Source: Candolleomyces eurysporus (lineage: Eukaryota; Basidiomycota; Agaricomycetes; Agaricales; Psathyrellaceae). Taken from it: a DNA stretch of 64,000 nt. Position numbers and translations under genes: made by a program. How positions within the stretch are numbered: the first letter of the stretch is position 1; each line of letters starts with the position of its first letter. The DNA is taken from the NCBI GenBank assembly GCA_027579435.1, contig JANBPK010000919.1, positions 248,001 to 312,000 on the forward strand, written 5' to 3'. This document shows positions 54,619 through 64,000 of the stretch, in pieces. The notes beneath the pieces were generated by a model, which had not been told where the DNA came from, did no database searches, and was given only the letters and a program-made list of their open reading frames with translations.

Positions 54619-56300
54619 ATGTCGACCACAACCGATGACCGGCTTGCTCCCATACTCGATGAACTGAAGCTCGATCTTATCTCCAAGAACCACGTAGTAG
54701 AGAATGCGTCAAAGAGGAAAGAGATTGCGAGGACATTCATCTGTGGGTCGCTTTACTGAGACGTCGGTGTATGTGCTGATGCTACAACCGGTACAGCGGA
54801 TACTATAACAGGTTTCAATTTATTACGCTTCCCTCCTTGGTTTTGAGTTTCTGAGCCGGTGCCTGCAGTACCCACGGCGGAGATGTACGCCTACGCAACA
54901 CTGGCAACTTTAGGCGACGATGTCTACTACGAACCTTCGACAGCGTAAGCCCCAAACAGCGGAGTCTTGCTTGAATTTTGACCTCGTTCTCTATCTAGGG
55001 CTTTGGAAGCACATGTCGCCAAGATTACTGGCAAGGAGGCTGGTCTATTCGTTTCTTCCGGCACCTTATCAAACCAATTGGCTCTACGAAGCCATCTGCT
55101 TCAACCTCCGTATTCCGTTCTTCTCGACAATCGGGCTCACATCAACAAGTGGGTGCTCTGAATTCCATACTTTTTCGTACCTCACTCCGGATTCCAAATG
55201 CCAGATACGAAGCTGGTGGAACTGCATTCCACTCGGGAGCCCAAACAATTGCAATCGAACCTGCCAACCGTAGGGAAAACATCACGATGCTTCGGAGGCT
55301 TTCGTTTCTGACAATTCTGCGACCCTACAACAGGACACCATCTGACCCTCGAAGAGATCAAGAATAACATTATCATCAGTTCAGACGTCCATTTGTAAGT
55401 CAGCAATTGTGCATGGAACGGCACTCGACNTTTTTTCTCACCTGCTAAACTCTTTACCAGTGCACCAACAGAGGTAGTCGCACTGGAAAATACTCTCAAT
55501 GGAACGATTATGCCTCAAGATGAGATTCTTCGCATCTCAGAATACGTTCACTCCATTGGCGTCAAATTTCATCTCGACGGGGCTCGCATCTGGCATGTCG
55601 CTGTCGAAACTGGCACACCCCTCAAAGAGCTCTGTGAACCATTTGACTCCGTGAGCGTTTGTTTCAGCAAGGGTCTTGGTAAGTCTCTCGTAGCAAAGAT
55701 GTTTCGCTTTTGTATCGACTAGATCAACAGGCGCACCCGTGGGCTCATGCCTAGTCGGAACCAAGGACCTTATCACAAAGGCTCGCCGATTCCGAAAACT
55801 CTTTGGTGGAGGAATGCGACAGACGGGCGTCCTCGCTGCTTGCGCTGCCTATTCTCTTTCGCATAATCTTCCCCAGCTTGTCCGAGTTCATGCTTTGACC
55901 AAGCGACTGGAAGCGGGCCTTGAAGAGATTGGTGTCAAGATTCTGAGCAGAGCGGAAACCTGCATGGTACGGTCACTCTATATGTCCATGCCCCTTCTTT
56001 AGATCTACCGAGCTCAACATTATTCTTATACGACAGATCTTTTACGACCCATCTTCTGTTGGCGTGACCTATGAAGAGATCGCACAACGAGGAAGTGCTC
56101 ACCCTGAACCGCTGATATTAGGCGGTTCTAGGCTCGTCGTACACATCCAGACATCCGAGGAAGCTGTCGAGGACTTCCTTTCGATCGTCCGTCAACTTGC
56201 CCAGGAGAAAAAGGATGCTGGCTTCGTCCCAACAGACGATGCCGCTGCTGGTGCATTCAAGGATGTCTACGTAAGGCGCGCAGCTAATACCCCCAAGTAA
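54619..56300 (+). CDS. GLY1: low-specificity L-threonine aldolase
   Basis: Nine exons (54619-54742, 54797-54811, 54869-54944, 54999-55148, 55205-55269, 55334-55394, 55461-55678, 55731-55966, 56037-56300) give 402 residues in phase. This PLP enzyme splits threonine to glycine and acetaldehyde. Family segments: SDTITVPTAEMYAYA, GDDVYYEPSTAALEAHVAKI, FVSSGTLSNQLAL, YEAGGTAFHSGAQT, LENTLNGTIMP, FHLDGARIW, the PLP lysine in CFSKGLGAPVGSCLVG, and LFGGGMRQTGVLAA. The second exon is 15 nt. Upstream in-frame ATGs at 54493 and 54514 would add a basic leader (LSFFCHRAIPRRFTLPLT) that looks mitochondrial, so two forms are possible. N 55430 is in an intron. Confidence 0.93.
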
Positions 56301-56422
56301 CGTCGGGAACCATCGTATTTACAGTGGTAGATTAAGAAGGGATATTATGAATCTAAAGAGTCAAGTAGAGCTAGAATCCTGTGCAATGTGCAATAGCGAG
56401 TCCAATATGATATGGTATAATC

Positions 56423-59400
56423 TTACAAGTCCAAGAGGTCGTCCTCTGAGTTTACTTCCAGCGAAATGTCCCCTTCATCAGCGACAATAAAACTTCCAAA
56501 CTCATACTGATCCAATTCTTCATCTGGCGGAGGGGGTGAGCTGGAAGGAAGATAATTTCTAGTTGTCGAAGGTCCAATCCTTCCAAACGGTCGTGCCCGA
56601 GCAGGCCCACTGGCAAACACTGGAGCTTTATCTCCCATTGGTGCTTGCGTGAAAAGACTCTGCCGGTATATCTGCGTTTGCTGATATGAAGGAGACCTTT
56701 GAGTCAGAGGAGAATCCTTTATGAATTCCCTATCGGAAGAGCGTTCTTCATCTTCTTCGGAAAACCCTTCACTGACTTCATCTCCAGAATGTGCTGCTTC
56801 CCCATCAAAATGGAAAGCAGTTTCTTTGTCTAGTAGCGAAGGTTTTGCTCGTTTAGACTTCCTATCCTTCTTTTTCGCCTTGACGGGAGTCGATTCCACT
56901 TGTCGACGCAAGCGGTGCTGAGGACGTGGCGAGAGTTCCTCACCATCGGAGGATTCAACGATATCTACCCGCCGGCGTTTCGCTTTCTTGACAGGAAACG
57001 TGGGCTCGGGCTCTTCTTCATATGAAGAAGGCGCAGACTTGCGAGAAGGAACAGGGGGTGGCAGCATTTCTGTCTTCCGTTTGTTTGGAGGAATCGGTCT
57101 GGGTTCTGCAGTAACAGTCGGTGGCTCCGGAGTAAACCGAAGCTTGGACGCGGGCAAGAATGAGGTGGGCCGAGGGACTAGGTTGGTGTTGACAATTTGA
57201 ATGTCCGGGGAAGACATAGCATCGAAAATGGCTTTCTGCTTGCCCTTGGACTGCAGTGGCATAGCTTGACTGATTTCGATTGATTCGTCCTCTATCTCGA
57301 AACGGTCGAACTCAGGGGACATGGTTGGATGCTTTCGAACTGGCGGGACAGTGACTTCGGTGGTGTCCAACATATCTTCATCGTCGTCTACCAGCCAGCC
57401 CATATCCTCGTTACGATCATCCTCCCAGCGTTTTGGAGACAGCTTGTTAGGATCATCTGGCAGAAGGAGTGAATAGAAGAACCGGCGAAGAGAACAAATG
57501 CCTACCTGCGATAGCGATATCATCTTCTGAGTCTGAGACTTCAATCGCCAGACTTGGCGTAGATTCTAGGGTTTTCTTTGAGGTCGAAGGCGCACTTAAT
57601 TTGGTCTTTTTCGGCGGGTCCAGAGAACCAAAGATTCCGTTCTGGATATCCAAATCCACATCATCGTCTTCCCCGTGTTTTGCAAGGTCCTCAAACGAAG
57701 CGTCCTTGACAAGCTTCGCCATTTTCTTCTCCTGCGCTGTCAGCTTTTTAGTCTTCGGGCGTCCGGCGGTAGCCGATCGGGGCAGGTTCGGGGAGGATGC
57801 TCGCTTTTTCGACTGGGGTTTGTCCGACTGCGTTCGACGGACCGGAGCCAGAACACCCGACTCGATTTCCTTGTCCACATCATCGTCTTCACCGAGTTCT
57901 TCAACGTCCCTCGTATCTTCTGGGATGGCGTCGACCTGTCGTTTTTTGGTAAATTGCTTCCAGATACTATTAGCGGATGTGAATGTTGAAGGCATGTCTG
58001 GTGGGATATTCCGATTGGGGTCAGTGTTCCGCTTGCGTTTCGTGCCCTTTCTTGCCAAAGTGCTTCGGGATGGCTTCAGGTCTTCACGACGGAAGGGCTG
58101 CATTTCTATTGCCTTCTCAACACATTCGGGCTTGACGTGATCGGGAAGGAGACGAGGAACATCGCCGTAAAGTTCGTACAGTTCACCGCGGCTGATGATT
58201 TTCTGCACTTCTTTGTACATCTCCTTGGCTTTGTCGAGATTGAATTCCTCGCGCGCCTCGGCCAGTAGTACGTGGACTTCACCCGCTCGTTTACGACCTG
58301 TACGACCGAACCGTTGAATCTGTGATACTAAAGTCAGCGTAGGATAATTATCAAATAGAAAATGGTAGCCACCATTCGAGTGGGAGCCTTGTCTGTGTCG
58401 TAGCAGACCGTGAGGTCAATTTCACCAATATCCAATCCTTCTTCACCAATAGAGGTGGCAACCAAAACATTGAATTCCCCCTTTTGAAAACGTTCGATAA
58501 GCTGAATCGAGAGTTAGCATCGTTCTTAGTGGGATAAAGCAGAGTTCAAACCTCTATCTGTTCCTTTTGTTTGAGGCCTTTCCGACCTTTCTTGTCAGAG
58601 CTTTGACCGATGAAAGCAGCAGCTCGAATGAGAGGTTGGTTCCGATTCAATTCCTGGATGATTTCATCGACGACAGCTCGGTAGGACGAAAACACCATCA
58701 CGCGCGTGTCATCTTGATTGTCTGCTTGAGCGTCGGTAGGATCCTGCATCCTTGCTCCGAAATAGTTGATGAGGATATCTCTGAGTTTCTCCATCTTGGG
58801 ATGTGGAGAAGAACCTTGCGCTTTGAGCTCATCGAACTTTTTCATTAAATTTTGGAAGGAGGGATTCTTCGTAAGAAGATTATTACGTTTCTTGCCACTA
58901 GCCAAAGCTTCCTCTTCCTTCGCTACAATTTCTTCAAGATACTCTCGGCTGGATGAGACTGAGCCAGTGAGCTGATGATTGCCGCGCGTTAGAGTTTGCT
59001 TTGAGAATATCCGGAATTTGCGCACCAGGTATAAAAGACTACGAGCCAAAGTTGACAACTTGCTTAGATCGGCGTAGAATTTCATGGCTAGGGGATGCTT
59101 TCCCTCATTAGCTATCATCATGGGTCGGAAAGGGTGCATGGTGATGAGGCTTTCCCCAGGGTAGAATAAGCCGGCATTCTTCGCAGGTTTGAAAAAAGGC
59201 TAATGAAGGGAATGAGCACTCGGTCAAGATGGGATATGGAGGGATCGTCTTACATCCATAGTTTTCAACAATAGTTCCTGAAGAGCAAAAACATCCCCCG
59301 TTGCTTTGATGATATGTGACTTGACCACCTGAGTTTCAAGGTAAGCTGCCGAGTTAACGAGTTTGGGGACCACGTGGGGCCTCACCTTCTCAAAAATATA

Positions 59401-60919
59401 CGGTTTCAGGTCGAGGCTATTTTCGTTACGAATCTCTATCTTGCTGATATGAAGGCCATCAATCAAGGTCTGAATAGCGTCTGTGTTATTCCCCGGGGTG
59501 GCAGTCAGAGCGAGAAGACGGAAGTGAGGGTTCTTCGCCATCATGAACCGAACAACTTTGTTATAAGAATAGTCACCCGTGGCGTGATGAGCTTCGTCTA
59601 AGAAAAATTTTAGTCTTGAGTATAGCCAGCGGAATCGAGCAAAAAGTTTACCAATAACCAAGAGGACGATATCCATGGGATCACATATCCCAGACTCGAG
59701 ATCGGACTCCAGGGTTTGAGGTGTCATATAGAACACTCGCTTTTCTTGCCACTAGTTACAATAATAAGTGCTTTCGTCACGTCAAGAATGTACCGGAACT
59801 CACATATCTACTTCGTGTAGCGCTCTGGACCTGGCCTGTTAATTCCGTGGCGTCGCTTCCAGGTATCCCGCATGTTTCATGAGATGCTATAATTTGCTGG
59901 GCAACCAAAGGTTTTGTCGGAGCAACGAACACAATTTTCCCTTCAGGGAACCACCGGTAGTCTGAGGGAGTATTTGTTAAAACTGCTTTGAAGAGCATTT
60001 GCATGACTTACAGTTCAGCATGACCACTCCTGCCACAAAGGTCTTCCCAAGACCAGTTGGCAGGGCCACGAGGGTGTTGTCGAAGAGACAATTCTTGACG
60101 ATGTTGAACTGGTAATCTCGCTTGGGCCTGTTGATTGGGAATATCCAATGCTTAGCCTCCAAAAGATCCGGCTTCTGCTTCATGGGTGGTGGCTTTGGCT
60201 CAAATCAGCGAGTGTGATTAACAAAAAAAAAAGGTTGATAACATACAGGCCTGTGAGGCGGGAGGTGAGACAGGTTGATAACAAGCATACAAAGAGCGTA
60301 GACTCACCCAACTTAAAATGTAGTGAAGCCACCAGTCAGCGGCGTCCGGAAGGAACTGAAGGCAGCACGGCTCACCAGGAACGTACGGTGCGGGTAGCTC
60401 AAAACCGTCATCGTCATCTTCCCTCTCTTCCTCTGTCGCTTTACCCTTTCCTTTCCCCTTGGACGGCTTCTTGCGCTTCAAGCCTGACTGAGCAAAGGCG
60501 GTATGATCCCAAGTCTTAGTCTTCGGTGCCTGCTGACCAAAGATATTTCGGGTCGCTGATTTAGTTCTTTCCATGGGAGCTCTAGACTTTGGCTTGCTTG
60601 ATGTGGCCTGTGAGGGGAGGACATCGCCAAAGAGTGTCGTCTGGAGCATGTTGCTAGAACCCGTTCGGTTTATGGGACGACCGCTGCTTGGCCCTGGTAC
60701 TTGCAGAACCTTTGTGTTGTATTCTTGTGCAACTATATCATCTAGTTTTTGCAGCTCGCTTTCGTCTATGTCGAAGGTGAGGTCGATCGACGAATCTGCT
60801 GCAAGCTGACGAGGCTGTGGTCTTGCGGGCTCGGCTTGTAAGGCAGCTGCCTCGATAGCATCCATCTGTGCAAATGCGGCATCATCAAATTCATCGTCAA
60901 AGTAGTTGTCTGAGCTCAT
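56423..60919 (-). CDS. MPH1: MPH1/FANCM-like ATP-dependent DNA helicase
   Basis: Ten exons (60308-60919, 60012-60198, 59804-59961, 59652-59751, 59254-59597, 59026-59199, 58552-58971, 58373-58501, 57506-58319, 56423-57456) give about 1323 residues in phase. A disordered acidic N-terminus ([20 protein letters not shown]) precedes the SF2 helicase: [20 protein letters not shown], Walker [31 protein letters not shown], the DEAH box [22 protein letters not shown], and then [19 protein letters not shown] with [17 protein letters not shown]. The protein remodels forks and D-loops in recombination repair. The long C-terminus is charged with nuclear-type basic patches. Exon 1 could instead end at 60376, but that breaks the phase with exon 2. 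Confidence 0.93.
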
Positions 60920-61142
60920 GGACGTATGAAGAAAGAAAGAGGGGCGAATAGGGGAGGGGTGGTGGTTGGATCCAGGCGCGCTACAAATCAAAACGTAACG
61001 CGAACGACCTGTCTGTCACGTGGGGCGTGTTCCCATCATCCAGACTCGATGGGCGGCTGGAAGGCTGCCATCAGACTTGAATGCCAGACCAAGTCCTCAG
61101 GTTCCTCAGGCCTCATTCTCAAGCCCGTCAGCCTCGAGCACC

Positions 61143-62685
61143 ATGTCTGCGAACTCAATAGCCAGATGGAATGCCATTCCAATGACCAGAGACGACGATG
61201 ACGACAACCACCGGCAGCAACTATTGAAGGTACTCACATTACATTCTCTCTGAACTCGAGATTTGTATCACTCCCATGTCTTCGTTCCTCCGCCCCTCCA
61301 GCGCTCAAGGCCTGACAGCGACTCGGATGACGACGTCTCCATTGTCTCCAGGACCCCTTCTCCGACTCCCGACGCCATGGACGTCGATTCCGCGACAGGC
61401 TATTTCCGACATTCCAGGGTCCCACAACCCCAAGCCGTAACCGTTGATACAAGGATTCAACCAGAAAATAAAGGATTTGCCCTCTTAGCAAAGATGGGCT
61501 GGTCCGAGGGTCAGCCTCTGGGCCTATCAGGCGACGGTATATCTAAGCTCTTCACAACTTTCTAGACCTCACTCAACGGGCGCTAAACGGCAGGACGTGT
61601 CGATCCCATACCATTCCAACTGAAGAACGACTCGACAGGTATTGGCAAAATTACCCAAGATGTTCGGATGATTGAAACCACTGTTTCTCAGAGGCGAGAG
61701 CTAGACTCGGAGCGCCAGAGAAACGAAACGGAAGATCAACGTAAAGCCCGAGAAGTGAGCGAAGTCCCCCAAACTCCATCCATGTCGGCTTCTAACCTTG
61801 ACGCCGTAGGACATCGTCGCACGTAAAGCAGCACTTGAGACTGAGATCTCAACAACATTGCGTGCTTTCTACTGTCAACTCTGCGATAAGCAGTTCAAGA
61901 CGGTAGCTCAATACGATGAACACACCAACTCGTATGCACATCATCACAAGGCCCGCCTGAAGGACATGCAAGCTAATGCCCGTCCTACATCCAAGGACGA
62001 GGTAGAAAAGCGCAAAGAGAAAGAAAAAAGAAGAGAAGAGAAGGAATTACGAAAGATAGCGGCCGCCAGTGGGATGAAAATCTCCAAGGCTTCAGCACCA
62101 CTTGTCCCCCAAGCTAACATGCCAGGAATCGTTCCTGCGCCAGACATGCTGACAGTTCGCCCCAATCCGGACACTGAGCCCTCAAAGAAAGGTGGCCAAT
62201 GGACTACCATTAATTCCCCGCCTGATTCTTCTGGTTTCAAGCGGTCGGGATGGTCAACGATCACTTCTACTCAGCAAACCTCATCTTCTAGCTCGCATTC
62301 AACTCCCACCGCTCCTATGAATATATCATCTTCAGCTCCCTCTTCGTCTCACGTAGCGTCAGCCCCCGCATTTCGTAACGCGGGCTGGACGTCATTGGAC
62401 ACTGGTACCTCGCTGCACATCGCTCCGGAAGCCAACCCACCAACTCTTCCTACTGCCTCAGCTCCCTCTTCGTCTCATGTAGCGTCCGCCCCAGCCTTTC
62501 GTAACGCAGGTTGGACGTCTTTGGGCACTGGTACTTCGCCGCAAATAGCCGCTCCGGAAGCCAACCCACCACCTCTTCCTGCCCCCTCTCATCCTCATGC
62601 ACCGCCCGAAGCGCCAATATCACAACCAACTGGAACTGGATGGAAACAGTTCCAAAGCTCCATGAAGGGTAAAAACCGGAGGTAG
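61143..62685 (+). CDS. G-patch and C2H2 zinc-finger protein (GPATCH8-like)
   Basis: Four exons (61143-61229, 61302-61536, 61594-61754, 61810-62685) give 452 residues. The start is MSANSIARWNAIPM. A G-patch (NKGFALLAKMGWSEGQPLGL, then DPIPFQLKNDSTGIGK) is followed by a charged helix and a C2H2 finger, FYCQLCDKQFKTVAQYDEH with SYAHHHKARL. That order is the one seen in GPATCH8-type proteins, which associate with RNA processing. The C-terminal half is Ser/Pro-rich and contains a tandem repeat. The first splice is uncertain: unspliced bases before 61302 would read YHSHVFVPPPLQ, a segment that looks conserved, but no donor/acceptor pair keeps it in frame. Confidence 0.82.
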
Positions 62686-62958
62686 ACGAGCATGCTTGAG
62701 TCGAGGTCAATAAATTGAAAGATTAAACTACTAATAACAAACTAAATACAAGGATGTAACACTTTTAAGGTTATTCGCAGCGTAACTTGTATTCGAATAC
62801 CACTACGATCAAACTACGACGACATTAGTAGCGAAGAGAGAAAGAAAGAAAGAACCCAAGGTGGGCGGTCGGCGAACAACGTTACTCAATGAGGTCGGGA
62901 TATAAGACAGTACAGTGACAATGTAAGAGATGTCCAAGGAAAACGAACTAAAACGCCA

Positions 62959-64000
62959 TCAGTCTGAGTCGCTATCAGAGCTACCTGAGCCAGAGCTAGA
63001 GTCCGAGTCACTGTCTTCACCATGTCGAGGCGGTGGCGGTGGTACCGCACCAGTCGCCCCTTGGTCGAAGAGCGCCATACGTTGCTCAAGCTGGCGAATC
63101 TTCTCGGCTTCAACATCTTCGTCCATGCTTTTTCGTTTCAGACCACCCGTGCCTGAGCCTTTGCCGGGGCGGTTACGTTTCACGGCAGGCTGCTTAGTCG
63201 GTCGGATGACAAAGTTGTAGAGCTTGGTGAGTACAGAAGCTGGAAGGGTATCAATCTCAATTTCAATCTCTTCAGTGCTCTGGAAAGAATGCATTAGACT
63301 CGTAACAACGCCGACAGTGTGAGTGAGACTTACGTCTCGAATTTCTGGCACCCCTTCGTGGATGATGTTGATCACCTTCTCCAGCTTCGCACCCTCCAGT
63401 TGGCTAATGGTTTCGCTCAAGTCCTTCTTCTGTTCGAAACTCAAAACGTCATCATCGGGAATAGGCTTCTTGCTCTTCTTCTTGGTGGGGGCGGCTTTCG
63501 TCTGCTTTGGAGGTGGCTTAGAAGTCGAAGGAGCAGGAGGAAGTTCTCGCTCCTTTTTCTTCTTCTTGTCTTTCTTGCTCTTCGCTGAAGCGTTTTTCAA
63601 CAACTCAAGGTTGCCACGCATGGTCTCAATCTGGCTCTCCATCTGGGCAATAGCACCTGAGGAGATGTAAGACGAAGACCGTTGAGCAAATGGACAACTG
63701 GACTCACGCTGACGCTCCGCCTCGCTGTCCTCTCCGTCATCGCCATCGTCTTCGTCCTCACTAAGCTGGACAGGCCGCAAAGGTGGTAGACTCCTCCATT
63801 TTTCTTCGAAAAGCCTATCCAGCTCCTGACCGGCGGTACAGACGGGGGTCCCAATAGGATTGAACAGCATACAGTTCTTAATCATGAGCTTGAAGTCGTT
63901 GTAGAATTGCTGAGCCGTCACGTAGTCTTGATTTTCCAACTTCCTGCGCATTGTCGAGAGATCCATCGGTCTCTTGACAACTTTGGGATAAGTCGGAAGT
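62959..64000 (-). CDS. BET family bromodomain protein, C-terminal part (Bdf1-like), truncated by the window
   Basis: Three exons seen (63707-64000, 63334-63656, 62959-63279); the gene enters from beyond 64000. The visible part opens in a bromodomain: YPKVVKRPMDLSTMRRKL, then FYNDFKLMIKNCMLFNPIGT. After an acidic linker and a Lys run comes the NET domain: SFEQKKDLSETISQLEGAKL, EKVINIIHEGVPEIRD, then EIEIDTLPASVLTKLYNFV. The C-terminal tail is a Ser/Asp run (SGSGSSDSDSD). BET proteins read acetylated histone tails and work with TFIID. Stop at 62959-62961. The number of bromodomains cannot be judged here. Confidence 0.92.
   Translation of the reverse strand, partial: LPTYPKVVKRPMDLSTMRRKLENQDYVTAQQFYNDFKLMIKNCMLFNPIGTPVCTAGQELDRLFEEKWRSLPPLRPVQLSEDEDDGDDGEDSEAERQRESSCPFAQRSSSYISSGAIAQMESQIETMRGNLELLKNASAKSKKDKKKKKERELPPAPSTSKPPPKQTKAAPTKKKSKKPIPDDDVLSFEQKKDLSETISQLEGAKLEKVINIIHEGVPEIRDVSLTHTVGVVTSLMHSFQSTEEIEIEIDTLPASVLTKLYNFVIRPTKQPAVKRNRPGKGSGTGGLKRKSMDEDVEAEKIRQLEQRMALFDQGATGAVPPPPPRHGEDSDSDSSSGSGSSDSDSD

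Overview
The window is nuclear DNA from a filamentous basidiomycete, most probably an Agaricomycete. The genes are dense and cut by many introns of about 50-60 bp with GT(A/G)xGT...CAG boundaries. The protein set includes a BTG/Tob-like protein, F-box families and a FRAY/OSR1-type kinase typical of that group. I assembled exon structures by hand from splice signals, reading phase and recalled family motifs; no search was run.

Left part (1-25 kb): AP-3 sigma, Mediator MED6, a C2H2 zinc-finger regulator, ribosomal protein eS27, a BTG/Tob-domain protein, biotin synthase, a degenerate DEDDh-exonuclease-like gene, replicative helicase subunit MCM5, a tRNA-Thr(AGT), COP9 signalosome subunit 6, a choline/ethanolamine kinase lying between two copies of the CSN6 3' end, and a FRAY-type Ste20 kinase.

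Middle (25-37 kb): a four-CBS plus PB1 protein with a tail anchor, a single-exon F-box protein, a TMEM33/Pom33 membrane protein, peptidyl-tRNA hydrolase 2, a small secreted glycine-rich protein, a Mpv17/Sym1 family protein and a small membrane protein.

Duplication region (36.8-53 kb): four paralogous single-exon F-box genes in tandem, one degenerate F-box fragment, two relics of the 3' end of UTP4, a relic of the small membrane gene, and a second choline/ethanolamine kinase whose three exons match the first copy in length. The intact UTP4 gene closes the array. The relics show that duplication units carried neighbouring gene ends with them.

Right part (53-64 kb): TIM10, a 76-residue 4F5/zf-met2 protein, low-specificity threonine aldolase, the FANCM-like helicase MPH1, a G-patch plus C2H2 protein (GPATCH8-like), and the C-terminal part of a BET bromodomain protein running off the right edge.

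Most genes are unrelated housekeeping functions and do not form a pathway. The notable biology is structural: the F-box/UTP4 duplication region, the paired choline kinases with shared palindromic upstream elements, several micro-exons (6, 13, 13 and 15 nt), a GC-AG intron, and an exonuclease fold that has lost catalytic residues. Single N bases sit beside homopolymers and coincide with frame breaks in four genes. Three further homopolymer frameshifts have no N. These look like sequencing errors.
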